Assembly (NCBI GenBank): GCA_016212925.1 | Contig: JACRDF010000010.1 | Span: 62,001 to 126,000 of the forward strand | Reading direction: 5' to 3' | Source: Desulfomonile tiedjei | Lineage (GTDB): Bacteria; Desulfobacterota; Desulfomonilia; Desulfomonilales; Desulfomonilaceae | DNA: 64,000 bases | Shown here: positions 24,257-34,637 of the stretch, piece by piece | Position numbering within the stretch: position 1 is the stretch's first letter | Layout: each line of letters opens with the position of its first letter | The notes under the pieces: generated by a model | Database searches by the model: none | Seen by the model: the letters and a program-made list of their open reading frames with translations, nothing else | Told to the model about the DNA's origin: nothing | Made by a program: the position numbers and the translations under genes

Positions 24257-27200
24257 ATGGCAAAAGACTACGTTCTTAACATTGTTATCAAAGCCTCAGA
24301 TCAGGCTAACAGTGTCATTCGGGGTGTTTCCGCGTCTTTCAGTGGCGCTGCCTCTGCTGCCCAAGACTTTGGTAACCGAGCCAAACAGGCGGGCGAGCAG
24401 GCAAAAAACTCCTTAGATCAAGTCAAAAAGCAATCAGACCAACTCAAACAAAAACTACAACAAGTCAGTGAAGCCCTAGTGGGTGCAGGCACTGCTATGG
24501 TCGGTTTTGGAGTCGCCCTCGCAGGCCCTATGGGCATGGCTGTCAAAAGCGCAGGAGACTTTCAGCACAGCATGAACAAAGTGAAGGCTGTTGCTGAAGG
24601 GACCAGTGAGGACTTTTCTAGACTAGGTAATAAGGCGAGAGAAATTGGAGCAAGCAGCCAATACTCAGCTACACAAGCAGCAGGTGGAATGCTCGAACTT
24701 TCAAGAGCCGGTTATAAGACTGAGCAGACCCTGAGTGCCATTATTCCTGTCCTCAACCTTGCGGCTGCTGAAGAATTGAATATGGGTCAGACCGCAGAGG
24801 GTCTGGTGAACATTCTGCAAGGCTTTGGCTTAGGCGCAGATCAAGCGACACGAGCAGCCGATGTCCTTAGCAAGACCAGCAATGAGACCACCACAAGTAT
24901 GGGTGAGCTTGTTGAAGGTATGAAATACGCAGCCCCAGTCGCTGCTGCTATGGGAATGTCCATTGAGGAGGCATCAGGTTATTTAGGAATACTGTCCAAT
25001 GCAGGTATTAAGGGAGCAATGGCAGGAACCGGTCTTCGCAGGGTCATAGAGAGACTTGTTGATCCTACCAAAGAAGCCAAAAACACGTTGCAAGCCCTTG
25101 GTGTTGAGATTGTAAAGAATGGACAAGGTCAACTCCAACTTACAGACACTTTTAGAAGACTTGCTCAGGCGGGAATGTCCGCTGCTGATGCTTTCAAGAT
25201 ATTTGGTGTTCACGGCGCGACTGACGCCATTGTCATTGCAAAGAATGTGAGCGGCCTTGAGGAACTTACAGAGAAGAACAATAACGCTGCCGGTTCTCTC
25301 CAACAGGTTGTAAATACCATCAACTCAGGTGTCGCTCCTGCCTTTACTCGCCTGAAGAATGCCTTGGATGAGATGGCAATCTCTTTCGGGGAGCCATTCT
25401 TAACTCCGGTCAAGTTTGTCGTGGATGGTCTTGCAAATGTCTTGAATTGGGTCTCCAGGCTGGCAAAGGAATATCCCACTCTATCTGGTGTCTTGGCTGG
25501 CGGACTAGGAGTTTTTGGCCTCCTCGTAGTCGTCGCCGGTGGTTTAGCCTTAGCGCTCGGTGGACTGGTCTTTGCTCTCCGGCAACTCTATGGCGCATGG
25601 CAATTAGCTATCAACATCAAGAACCAAGGCATCGCAGCGAGTATCCGAGGGACTCAAGCTGTTCAGTCCGAAACAGCAGCAATAAATGCCAACACCATTG
25701 CCAAGCAACGAAATGCCGCTGCTGAATCTTTAGCCGCGAGAAATCAGCGAACAATAAACGCATTAGGGGCTGGCTCACAGGTTCCAATTCTAACGAGCAG
25801 CCGGTCAGGGGCAGTTCGTACACCTCCTGTCGTGCCGGAGAAGACTCCTGGGGTAATCCCGACAGTAATCGCAGCAGGAGACAAGATGGGGAAAGGCTCC
25901 GCCGCTGCATTAGGCATTGGAGCGGCAGCAGGAGCCTTGGCTCAATTCTCAGGCGCAGAATCCACACTAGACAAAATATCTGGCACGCTGATGACAATCT
26001 CTTCCATTGCCATGTTCCTACCGGTCCCAGGAGCCAGAATTGTAGGTCTGATAGGCATGGCTGCTAGTGGTGCCATGAGTCTTGCATCAGCATTTGGGAT
26101 TGGTAAAGGCGAAGCGCAACAGACAGCAGACAAGACAAAGGAGATCGCTAAGGCGCAAGAGGGGGTTGATAAATCAACTCAGAAGGTCATTGACGACTAC
26201 ATTGATATGGATAAGACCTTCTTGGAGTTCAAGCGGGACTATGAGACAGCGACCGGCAAAGAAGTCACCGAGAAGGAAGTAAATGCTTGGCGTGACGCCT
26301 ATGACGACCGAGTAAGATCCCACAGAAAAGCCCTGAAAGACATTAACACTGACGAGCAAGCGGCAAAAGCAGGCGCGGCAACAGGGCCTCAAAAGTCTGC
26401 ATTCGGCGCTAATGCAGAGGAAATTAAGAATACCTTCGACACTCTCGTAAAAGAAGCCGAGTCATATTACAGCCAACTGGAGTCCCTTAGAAAGGTTGAC
26501 CTGGACAGGCAGAAAGGCAATGCTTCAGCATCCATCCAGTCTCAGCAACTCGCCAAGTTAGAACAGATGAAATTGGAGACGGACGCGGCGACTCAAAAGA
26601 TCGCTCAGGCTGACCAGCACTACGCTCACATTAAGAGACTCAGGGATATTGAGTATCAGGAGTCTTTAAGTTCCATTGCTCAGTTGGATAAGGCTGAACA
26701 ACAGGCTGCAGGAGAGAAACTGGAGAAAAAGCACGCCGACGACAAGATAGCTGATGACCGGAAATACACTGAACTCCTTATTAAGGAATTAGACTCTCAG
26801 CTAAAGGCCCGCCAACACTCCATAGAAGAAATCAGACGCCTCGAAGCACAACAGGTCTCCGAACGTCAAGCCACTACGGATGCTCTAAAACAGATCACTC
26901 TCGCTTCTTCTTCTGAATACGACAAGCTAAAGATCAATGTCGCTGATGCCTCAAGCAGGTTGAGAGAGGCTGTCCAGTTGATGCCCACAATGCCTGAAAG
27001 GGCTTTGGAACTCGCAAAACAGGCCCAATCCGCCTTTGCATCCTTGGGCCAAAACTCTGATCAACTGCTCCAGAATATGCGGAGCAACGCTCAACTCATT
27101 AGCGATGCCCAGAGGTCAATTTCTACGTCAGGTCTTACAGGAGCAGCAAAGTGGAAGGCTGAAGTTGAAGACGTTCGTACCACACTCACAAGGGCAAGAG

Positions 27201-27928
27201 AGGAAGCAGCAGCCGGTAGGACCAAAGAAGCTGAGAATCTATACAAGCAGGCCATAGGCCAGTCCAAGTCACTTGCTACGTCTGCGCCCGAGGGCATGAA
27301 GACTGCTGCAAAGAAAGAGGCTTCGTCTCTGGTATCAGAGGCAGGTAAGGAACTCTTGGGCCTCAATTCAAAGCAAGTGAGCGATGCCGAAGCAACTAAT
27401 GCCCGAATAGCCGAAGGCATTCAGCAGGCGGGACAAGTCGTCAATTCTCTTATTCAGAATCAAATTGCCTCTCATCAAGCAAATATTGCTGCCTTAGAAA
27501 GAAACACCGCTGCTTTGATGGGCAAAATTCAGGCCCCGTCTCAACCTGAGGCAGAAGCCAAAGGTGTGGCATCACCGGAAGCCACTGGCGAGCAAAAAGC
27601 CCCCTTTGAGGGTGAGAGAGGGACTGTTGCTCCTGTCGCCGCGGCATCTGAGGGCATAACCAACAATCTGTCAGAAATTCTATCTCAACTCAGTGCCTCC
27701 TTATCAGAGGTTGTTGCTGGACTCATTCCACCCGCTGCACAGCAGTTTACCACCGCGGGTGGTGCTCCCTTAGACCCGTCTGCTTTCACTGAGTCAGGAT
27801 CATTATTCAAGACCGGAATTGAGCAATTTAAAGAAGTCATCAACACTGCCAAAGACACATTTAGCAAGCCCATAAAAGTAAATGTAACACTGAATAATGG
27901 TGGTGGTGTAGACATGTGGAACAAATAG
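24257..27928 (+). CDS. Tape measure protein
   Basis: 1223 residues, the longest gene of the window. It determines tail length; at the usual ratio of about 0.15 nm per residue, a tail near 180 nm is expected. Residues about 80-330 form the TP901-type tape-measure core (SAGDFQHSMNKVKAVAEG, GASSQYSATQAAGGML, EASGYLGILSNAGIKG). Hydrophobic segments lie near 405-440 and 545-615, as needed for channel formation during DNA entry. Residues 640-1100 are long coiled coils rich in Ala, Gln, Lys and Glu. Its length and position after the G/T chaperones make the call secure. Confidence 0.95.
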   Translation: MAKDYVLNIVIKASDQANSVIRGVSASFSGAASAAQDFGNRAKQAGEQAKNSLDQVKKQSDQLKQKLQQVSEALVGAGTAMVGFGVALAGPMGMAVKSAGDFQHSMNKVKAVAEGTSEDFSRLGNKAREIGASSQYSATQAAGGMLELSRAGYKTEQTLSAIIPVLNLAAAEELNMGQTAEGLVNILQGFGLGADQATRAADVLSKTSNETTTSMGELVEGMKYAAPVAAAMGMSIEEASGYLGILSNAGIKGAMAGTGLRRVIERLVDPTKEAKNTLQALGVEIVKNGQGQLQLTDTFRRLAQAGMSAADAFKIFGVHGATDAIVIAKNVSGLEELTEKNNNAAGSLQQVVNTINSGVAPAFTRLKNALDEMAISFGEPFLTPVKFVVDGLANVLNWVSRLAKEYPTLSGVLAGGLGVFGLLVVVAGGLALALGGLVFALRQLYGAWQLAINIKNQGIAASIRGTQAVQSETAAINANTIAKQRNAAAESLAARNQRTINALGAGSQVPILTSSRSGAVRTPPVVPEKTPGVIPTVIAAGDKMGKGSAAALGIGAAAGALAQFSGAESTLDKISGTLMTISSIAMFLPVPGARIVGLIGMAASGAMSLASAFGIGKGEAQQTADKTKEIAKAQEGVDKSTQKVIDDYIDMDKTFLEFKRDYETATGKEVTEKEVNAWRDAYDDRVRSHRKALKDINTDEQAAKAGAATGPQKSAFGANAEEIKNTFDTLVKEAESYYSQLESLRKVDLDRQKGNASASIQSQQLAKLEQMKLETDAATQKIAQADQHYAHIKRLRDIEYQESLSSIAQLDKAEQQAAGEKLEKKHADDKIADDRKYTELLIKELDSQLKARQHSIEEIRRLEAQQVSERQATTDALKQITLASSSEYDKLKINVADASSRLREAVQLMPTMPERALELAKQAQSAFASLGQNSDQLLQNMRSNAQLISDAQRSISTSGLTGAAKWKAEVEDVRTTLTRAREEAAAGRTKEAENLYKQAIGQSKSLATSAPEGMKTAAKKEASSLVSEAGKELLGLNSKQVSDAEATNARIAEGIQQAGQVVNSLIQNQIASHQANIAALERNTAALMGKIQAPSQPEAEAKGVASPEATGEQKAPFEGERGTVAPVAAASEGITNNLSEILSQLSASLSEVVAGLIPPAAQQFTTAGGAPLDPSAFTESGSLFKTGIEQFKEVINTAKDTFSKPIKVNVTLNNGGGVDMWNK

Positions 27929-27929
27929 T

Positions 27930-28334
27930 ATGGCTGCTCATATAGGTTCTGTTACCTATACCTATCCCCTCAAGTGGATCAACAAAAACGTTCCCGTTAC
28001 TCTTGGAAGTGACGTCAGAACGCGTAGTGGCAATCTTGTGATGCTGAGACCTGTAAACGTCAGTCAGGACTATATTTGCGCCAAGTTGGTATTTGAATGG
28101 GTTCCTATGTCGGACGTAGCAACCCTCTACTCCTATTGGAAGTCAGGCAACTCATATTCAGCCAATTTGGAGAATAGTGGAGGCAGTGTCACTGTCCGAT
28201 TTGCTGCAAAAGACGGCGTTGCAAATGTGAAGCATCAGGCATGGGGCGATGATGTAGTCCACGCTCAAATTGAAGGCGACATTCTGGACCTCTATACTGG
28301 CGAATTGAACTTAATAATTGAGACCGAGAATTAA
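27930..28334 (+). CDS. Tail tip protein, small
   Basis: 134 residues, 1 base after the tape measure gene and 5 bases before the hub-like gene. Beta-rich (GSVTYTYPLKWINKNVPVTL, LVFEWVPMSDVATLYSYW). The position is that of distal tail or tail-tip proteins. The family is not recognised from sequence. Confidence 0.6.
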   Translation: MAAHIGSVTYTYPLKWINKNVPVTLGSDVRTRSGNLVMLRPVNVSQDYICAKLVFEWVPMSDVATLYSYWKSGNSYSANLENSGGSVTVRFAAKDGVANVKHQAWGDDVVHAQIEGDILDLYTGELNLIIETEN

Positions 28335-28339
28335 TTACT

Positions 28340-30340
28340 ATGAGTGTGATTCCAGGCTTAACTTGCATTGTTGAACGAAACGGCACTCCCATAGATGTCA
28401 AGTCAGTAAGTATTACCAGGGAAGCCAACAAGATATCACCATCATGGGATGTTCAGTTTCCCAGACCTCTGAATGTTTCTGCCGATGACACGTGGACCAT
28501 TAGGACGGGATTTGCCGGTGCAGAGTGGACACGACTAGAGAATTGCCCTGCTACTAACGTGGGAGGTGACGACGGTACTGACACGTCCAGCCGGAAGATA
28601 TCTTCCTCGGCTCAAAGCGCAGACGCCTTGGACCTGAGGCAATACTGTATCCCCAAGACCCTCGTATTCGTTAATGCAAACTGGCTCCAGGCAATAGGAC
28701 CTACGGCCACGGTAAAAAATGGAGCGGTGTACTACAACGGAGTGCGGCTCTATCACCCCAGGTTGCCTGGACAGGAATTTCAGGAGAGCAGTTTTGAGTG
28801 CATCGTCGGCCCAACTAACCATCACGACATAGGCAGGTATCTCGCAAGTCTTATTGGATATAAGCTGCTGGTCAACACGCCAAACGTTAATCTCATAGAC
28901 ACGATGACCTTTAGCGGTGGAACCAAATGGGGAGATGCCATCACATCAATTTTTTCGGTGTGGGGTCCGACCCTAGATGTGTTGCCTTCCGGAGACGACG
29001 GCAAGCCTACAATAGTTATCTCAGACGTGGCGAATGGCTCTGCTGAAATTGCTGAGTTGCAAATCCTCAGAATAGACAACCCTGCCATAGTCTCAACTTC
29101 CTTCACTGATGATGCTGGCAACCAGAGTCAAGATATTGTGGATCATGTCATTGTTACCGGCAGAAAGACCAGCGGCACTCTTGAGAGTCCTGAACAGGCT
29201 AATTACACACCAATTGAGATTCCTCCCGTAGATCTGTCCATTGACAAGGAATTTGAAGCATCCATAGACGTGGACAACTCAGTGACACGTTACAGCAAGA
29301 CAGGAGGAGCAGTCGTTCCTTTCGGGACTCCTGGCGAAGAGCTTAACATCAAGAAGATCAAGACTCAGAAACATATAATGCGGTATCACGTCCGTAAAGT
29401 CCCGAACCAAAATGACCAGTACATGCCTGTTGAAGACGAGACTCAGTTTTACAATGTGGATGACGAGCTTGTAGGCAAAACAGTGGTGAAGCACCAGTAC
29501 TCAGCGGCGTTCAAGCCGATAGCCACAATAGAGGAAGAGTGGCTCCTCACAAACTGGCCTAAACAAGAGCAAAAGGAACTCAGGCTCCTTCGGACAAAGA
29601 CGACCCTGCAAAACCAGTTCATAAAGCCTCTGAATCAGTCTCAGACGACAGAGATGATCGAAGAGGTGATTCTGTTTAACTGGACAGAGTATGAAGGGGA
29701 GCAGTATCGGACCGATCCCGTGTCTATGGCTGATGTTTTGAGGCAGGACTATTCAAGGAGCCTGATAGACACAGATTCCGATACAAGCCAAGATACCGTA
29801 ACCCTCCTCACTCATACCAAGATGACCGATATATCCAGGACCTTCGACGACATCCTCATCAAAAGAGACACTGACCATGCCCTCATACCTGACAAGTTCA
29901 GGATGAACAGTCAAATTCTGGAGAATCCGCAGAGAGACAAACCAAAGACTGTAGAGGTAAAGTACCGTAAGGAATTCTTCAACGGGCCTGGGCAACTTAT
30001 AGGAGGCTATGGACCTTGCTATCACACGCCTCGTACCGTCGATCATGACGATATTGATAACGACACACTTGCAGAGCAGATAGCCGAGAGAGTCTTTGCC
30101 CGTAAGAGCAGCGGTAATTGTACCGTAACGATAAAGACTCCTGTTCCAATTCCTCTTGAGACAACCGCTATCAAGGTCAGGCTTGCCGCTTTTAGTCGTG
30201 TCGTGAATGGCGCGGAGATGACCATTCCAGAAGCAGACTACGTCCTCAAGAGTGTCCACGAGACTTTCAGCTTTGATGGAGAAGAGAATCAGGTCTCTCT
30301 CAAGTATGAGCAGACTTTGACTGTGAGGACGAAATTCTGA
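28340..30340 (+). CDS. Tail hub/baseplate-like protein
   Basis: 666 residues, beta-rich, located after the distal-tail position where siphoviruses encode the tail hub (Tal/gp27-like). A conserved-looking GTKWGDAITSIFSVWGPTL segment (about 194-212) and the C-terminal strand series (FSFDGEENQVSLKYEQTLTV) fit such proteins. Its stop overlaps the next start by 1 base. No peptidase or lysozyme motif is visible. Confidence 0.65.
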   Translation: MSVIPGLTCIVERNGTPIDVKSVSITREANKISPSWDVQFPRPLNVSADDTWTIRTGFAGAEWTRLENCPATNVGGDDGTDTSSRKISSSAQSADALDLRQYCIPKTLVFVNANWLQAIGPTATVKNGAVYYNGVRLYHPRLPGQEFQESSFECIVGPTNHHDIGRYLASLIGYKLLVNTPNVNLIDTMTFSGGTKWGDAITSIFSVWGPTLDVLPSGDDGKPTIVISDVANGSAEIAELQILRIDNPAIVSTSFTDDAGNQSQDIVDHVIVTGRKTSGTLESPEQANYTPIEIPPVDLSIDKEFEASIDVDNSVTRYSKTGGAVVPFGTPGEELNIKKIKTQKHIMRYHVRKVPNQNDQYMPVEDETQFYNVDDELVGKTVVKHQYSAAFKPIATIEEEWLLTNWPKQEQKELRLLRTKTTLQNQFIKPLNQSQTTEMIEEVILFNWTEYEGEQYRTDPVSMADVLRQDYSRSLIDTDSDTSQDTVTLLTHTKMTDISRTFDDILIKRDTDHALIPDKFRMNSQILENPQRDKPKTVEVKYRKEFFNGPGQLIGGYGPCYHTPRTVDHDDIDNDTLAEQIAERVFARKSSGNCTVTIKTPVPIPLETTAIKVRLAAFSRVVNGAEMTIPEADYVLKSVHETFSFDGEENQVSLKYEQTLTVRTKF

Positions 30341-31650
30341 TGGCTCAGTGGCAAATACTATGCCCCTATGAAGGCAGCGATCTTGATATTGACGGGTACG
30401 TCCGAAATATCATTGGAGGAGCAGTTAAAGCAGCCACAAGGATCGATCAAGATCAAGAAGGCTATGCTTCGCGTCCCGCTGGTGTCCATAGGTTCAGGTT
30501 TGCCTCTCAGACTGAGTTGCTGTGGTTCAAATATGACCAGCAGACCTCAGTATCAAAGACTGTGGTTTGTGACAGCACGACTGAAAACCTGAATGTCTTG
30601 CCTGGATGGTCTTTCAAGTTCAGGGAGTGGACGCAGCCGGGAGATGAATTCTTGGCTGTTATAGGCGGCCTTTTTGACGGCTCTGCTCCTATTCGCACTC
30701 TGTCTTACGAGTCGCGTGTCTCAGGCTTTCCTGACTCAGAGAAAGCATTTAGGGTCAAGAATATTAGTGGAGAGACTCAAACTAATTGCTCTCTCGTGGC
30801 TACCAACGCGGTTCGAGTGGAGAATGCAGCAGCGCACCCAAGCAAGCCCTTTCTGTGTTTTTATCAGAGCGGCAGCTCCAACCCCATAACCGACGGTGAT
30901 GTCAACGGTCTTCAGGTCACATTTGACAACTGGACAGACGGCACACCTCCCACAGTGGACATTCTTATTGCAGGCGACTCTGTAGGTATCCTTGACGTTG
31001 CTGCAAATTCCTTGATCCCCTACGGCACGAGGCTCAAATGCGATGGCACCACCCTTTATCGTTTTGCCAACGGTACGAAATGGCAGAGCGGCACATTCAT
31101 ATTGTCACCGGACCTGGAAGAGTCCGACACCGCACTGATCTTTGTATCTGACGGTGGGGATCAAGTGGAACTCGCTCAGGCAACGGGAGCCTTCACCCGT
31201 GGAGCTAATGGTATTGAACTTACACAAACGGGTCAGGCCACGGGAACGGTCCTTAACGACGGGGCAGTGAGTGTCAGGCTCCGCTTAAATCCAAGAGTAG
31301 GTCTGAATTCATCCTTAAACCCTCGGTCTTTCAGTCTACGACCTGTTGGCACAAAGGGCGCTGCTGATACGTCGCGAGACTATCAAGGCACTTTCTGGAT
31401 AGAGGATTTGGACGTGCAAAAGAACCTCATATGGCGCATCCAGGCCCTGCTGGAGAGATACAAACTGCCACGTTATTCTCCAAATCCTAATCCTCCGCCT
31501 GCATATATACCCGACCCTAATGGTTTGCACATAGAGGACCCTCAAAATCCCGGAGCCCATATCTTAGCTTCTGGGACACCAAGTCAGGGGCATTACGAAT
31601 CCATTGAGGAGATTCTCTCTGCCAATGGCGTGACCTTTTCTGGCGGTTAG
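30340..31650 (+). CDS. Tail/baseplate protein, unknown
   Basis: 436 residues, beta-rich, starting on the last base of the previous gene. The last 70 residues include a proline-rich segment (SPNPNPPPAYIPDPN) typical of a flexible join between virion parts. No family recognised; role inferred from position in the tail operon. Confidence 0.6.
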   Translation: MAQWQILCPYEGSDLDIDGYVRNIIGGAVKAATRIDQDQEGYASRPAGVHRFRFASQTELLWFKYDQQTSVSKTVVCDSTTENLNVLPGWSFKFREWTQPGDEFLAVIGGLFDGSAPIRTLSYESRVSGFPDSEKAFRVKNISGETQTNCSLVATNAVRVENAAAHPSKPFLCFYQSGSSNPITDGDVNGLQVTFDNWTDGTPPTVDILIAGDSVGILDVAANSLIPYGTRLKCDGTTLYRFANGTKWQSGTFILSPDLEESDTALIFVSDGGDQVELAQATGAFTRGANGIELTQTGQATGTVLNDGAVSVRLRLNPRVGLNSSLNPRSFSLRPVGTKGAADTSRDYQGTFWIEDLDVQKNLIWRIQALLERYKLPRYSPNPNPPPAYIPDPNGLHIEDPQNPGAHILASGTPSQGHYESIEEILSANGVTFSGG

Positions 31651-31651
31651 T

Positions 31652-34150
31652 ATGGAAATAGATCTCAATATAACTATGCCTCCAAAGAAAAAGACTCAGG
31701 CAGACGAACCACAAAGACCTGAAGTCTGGCCCACTCTTCTTCAAGAGGAAGAGCTTGTTGGGGGACCAATAAAGTTCCATTTCTATGACGCGGCTACCAC
31801 TCCAGTTGTGTTTCCTGTCTTGAATTCAACAAATGACTACATGGAAATAGAGGGAGATCATCGCGAATCAATATATCGTTATTCCATAGGGGAGATAACC
31901 TATAGAGACCCCCAAAACCCTGAGAAGACGCTCAAGAAGTCCATTTTGGTAGATGGAGTATCGTACGCTCAGTATCAAGACGGCAAAACCTACGTCTATC
32001 ACAATGAGACAAAGAGCCAGCTCCCGGTGCTTCCGGAAAACATCGAGTCTTTGAAGGTCTGGAAGGATGTGGATAATTGGTCCAATGAATTGAGTGAGGT
32101 CTTTCACACCAGCGACCAGATTAGCAATCCATACTATGCATGGAAAGCCGACAATGGTTACTATTCAAATGATGCTTCCGGGTGGGTGGATAGTTTTGAC
32201 ATTAAAATTTATATGCCTGAACAATATGATGTATCGCCGGAACGAATCGTTCAGGAATTCGGCACCTCAGTATGGGACAGAAAACCCCTCGGTGGAATGT
32301 CAGTGGGGAGGAGAAACAATGAAGAGGAGAAGATATGGTATTGGGGTAGCGGATTCTTCAACATAAGAATTGAACTCAAGAGCGGTTCCGGTAAGGGGCA
32401 GGATCAGGATATCACTAATGCGGACAAGATCTTGGACCATAAAGGGAAGTTCAAGGACAATGAGAAGCACTGCCTGTTAAGCTACAAATATCCCTTTACC
32501 ACCAGAAAAATGTCTTTAAGAGCGTCTGAAGTGGGCTCTGGGACACGTTGTCACTATCTAAATATAACTGACGATGACACTTTCCAGTATCATTACGATA
32601 CCCTAAACGTGGATGGCATTTTCTTCAGATCCTTTGATACGAGCGATAACGACACATATAAAGTGACTAGAGCGCCGAGGTACGATGCGCCTGGAATAGG
32701 CGGCAGCATTATCTCTTGTGGAGAAGAGTATGACATTGGGTTTGTGCCGAGGCGCTGGGCATATTATTGCAGGACTAGAGAGCGAAGCGTCCCAAGTGTT
32801 ATCACTGTTACTCCTCCGGTTACCACAGTAATTACACCCATTATTGATAATACTCCCAATAGTACTCCTGGTGGAGATATAGTGGGAGAGGGTTCCCCCT
32901 GCTATAATTGGCTCTTCCCGGTGGGAGGAGGAGGCCCCACATGGGCTCCTTCTTCATATGTTTGGCATGGCGATATATTTGGCGTTAACTGGGCTGTATG
33001 GACTTGTCATCCACAGGACAGGTATTATAGCGTCAATCGTTATAGGGTCGGTGTTTGGTGGGATAGATTCCCCAGCAATATATTCGCTCCTAGTCACAAC
33101 ACCAATGAGTATGATGTCTTCGGGTTTTTCTGCCCCTACCCGTTCGGCGGAGGCACCTGGACGACTCATCAGCATAGCCATACCCAATATGCCTTCGACA
33201 CCTATGATGCTGCTCACCAAATCAACGATGAAGCTTTGTGTGGGAACCGGCACATGCAACTCGTTTCATGGAACCAGAACAGATATTGGTATTGGAACAC
33301 TCAGTGGGGCATTTTGAATCCTGAAGGGTTTTCGGGCGGAGATTATTATGCCAGCACGGTCTGGAGGAAGATAGGAGGATTTCCTCTAAAGGATTCCAAT
33401 AAGTGGACTGACTATACCAAAGACTGGATACCACAACTGGGAGCATCCAGCTTCTGGCTCAATTACGGCATACCATCATACCAAGTCGGTCTTGATACTG
33501 ATGTCTTCGCGGGCTCCATGATCTATGAAGGGGCAGGATCAATGTGGGACATGATTCCTTACGGGGTTGGGATCAGTCCTGACAAGGCCGGAGCATTGGT
33601 GGGAATAATTAGGCGGAAGAAGACGGGCCAAACATACTTTATTTGGAGAAAAGTTGACGAAGTCTTTACCTTAACAAAAGAAAACAAAGACGATGGGTAT
33701 GAAGGACATTCGATGTCATTTGAAAGGAACGGGGAAGAATCCGTTCCACGAAGCCTGGATGACTTGAGGCCTCCAGGTGGAGGGTTTCAAGCGCAGGCAG
33801 GAATATTTTGGGATTCTAATCCAGATTCACCAATCTTTATAGATCAGTTCAGAACCAAGCAGGGAGAGAATAGAGTATTAGACGCCGTAGGGAGAAGCAT
33901 TAATTTTTCCTTTGTAGAACCCGACCCGCAGTGTCCTAACTCCAGTTATAATCGCCCAGTTGCATCGGACGAATATGCTCACGACTTGCCTGCCATTATC
34001 GTCCCAATGATAACCCTTGAAAGAGCTATAAGACCTCCGGCAAGCTATCGTACAGGATATACTGACCGCTGGAATGATCCACTGTACAGATACGCAAGGG
34101 GAAATGGAGGCGTAATGGATCAAAACTTTCAGAGGAACTTGTACGGGTAG
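31652..34150 (+). CDS. Large aromatic-rich tail protein
   Basis: 832 residues with unusually many Trp, Tyr and Gly (for example VWHGDIFGVNWAVW and NQNRYWYWNTQWG). Such composition is common in tail tip and receptor-contact proteins. Residues near 380-430 are a Pro/Thr/Val linker (VTPPVTTVITPI). An alternative start at MPPKKKTQ (nine residues in) is possible. No enzyme motif seen. It lies between the hub-like genes and the tail fibres, so a central fibre or tail tip role is likely. Confidence 0.6.
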   Translation: MEIDLNITMPPKKKTQADEPQRPEVWPTLLQEEELVGGPIKFHFYDAATTPVVFPVLNSTNDYMEIEGDHRESIYRYSIGEITYRDPQNPEKTLKKSILVDGVSYAQYQDGKTYVYHNETKSQLPVLPENIESLKVWKDVDNWSNELSEVFHTSDQISNPYYAWKADNGYYSNDASGWVDSFDIKIYMPEQYDVSPERIVQEFGTSVWDRKPLGGMSVGRRNNEEEKIWYWGSGFFNIRIELKSGSGKGQDQDITNADKILDHKGKFKDNEKHCLLSYKYPFTTRKMSLRASEVGSGTRCHYLNITDDDTFQYHYDTLNVDGIFFRSFDTSDNDTYKVTRAPRYDAPGIGGSIISCGEEYDIGFVPRRWAYYCRTRERSVPSVITVTPPVTTVITPIIDNTPNSTPGGDIVGEGSPCYNWLFPVGGGGPTWAPSSYVWHGDIFGVNWAVWTCHPQDRYYSVNRYRVGVWWDRFPSNIFAPSHNTNEYDVFGFFCPYPFGGGTWTTHQHSHTQYAFDTYDAAHQINDEALCGNRHMQLVSWNQNRYWYWNTQWGILNPEGFSGGDYYASTVWRKIGGFPLKDSNKWTDYTKDWIPQLGASSFWLNYGIPSYQVGLDTDVFAGSMIYEGAGSMWDMIPYGVGISPDKAGALVGIIRRKKTGQTYFIWRKVDEVFTLTKENKDDGYEGHSMSFERNGEESVPRSLDDLRPPGGGFQAQAGIFWDSNPDSPIFIDQFRTKQGENRVLDAVGRSINFSFVEPDPQCPNSSYNRPVASDEYAHDLPAIIVPMITLERAIRPPASYRTGYTDRWNDPLYRYARGNGGVMDQNFQRNLYG

Positions 34151-34154
34151 ACCA

Positions 34155-34583
34155 ATGTACTGGAAACAAGGTAATCAAAACATCCAGTCGCTTACCATCC
34201 CGTTCCACGTCTCCGGGACTAATTTTGATACCTCATTGACGCTGGTAATGGAGGCAGGAGAGCAGTTTATAGACTCGGCGCTAATGGTCTTAAGCAAGGA
34301 ACACTCTGGATTGATCTCAGCCAAGCGCCATTCAGAAGTTGAATATAAGTCAATTGGTGCCTTACCTGACACGTCCTGCTTTTTAGGAGACTTTTCTCCT
34401 CTTTCAGAGACACTGATAGATTTCAGGACTTCGTTTCCTGAGTCTACAAGTGATGGTCTAATTGTAATATGTGTATCATTAATGTCTTCGGCACGACCTC
34501 CAAGTCACTTCTTTCACGAGGAGTGGCCCGACCTCTGGCCCGAAAACTGGCCTGAATTGTGGCATGACGACTGGCTCACATAA
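34155..34583 (+). CDS. Small tail protein with Trp repeat at C-terminus
   Basis: 142 residues. The body is an ordinary mixed alpha/beta protein; the last 22 residues are a repeating acidic-Trp pattern (EEWPDLWPENWPELWHDDW) with a tryptophan every three to four residues. That tail could be a capping, glycan-contact or chaperone-binding peptide. Sits 4 bases after the large tail protein. Confidence 0.6.
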   Translation: MYWKQGNQNIQSLTIPFHVSGTNFDTSLTLVMEAGEQFIDSALMVLSKEHSGLISAKRHSEVEYKSIGALPDTSCFLGDFSPLSETLIDFRTSFPESTSDGLIVICVSLMSSARPPSHFFHEEWPDLWPENWPELWHDDWLT

Positions 34584-34637
34584 TAATTCACTGATGCCTA
34601 CCCCATAATTGATGCAAATGTTGAGGAGTAAATTGAT

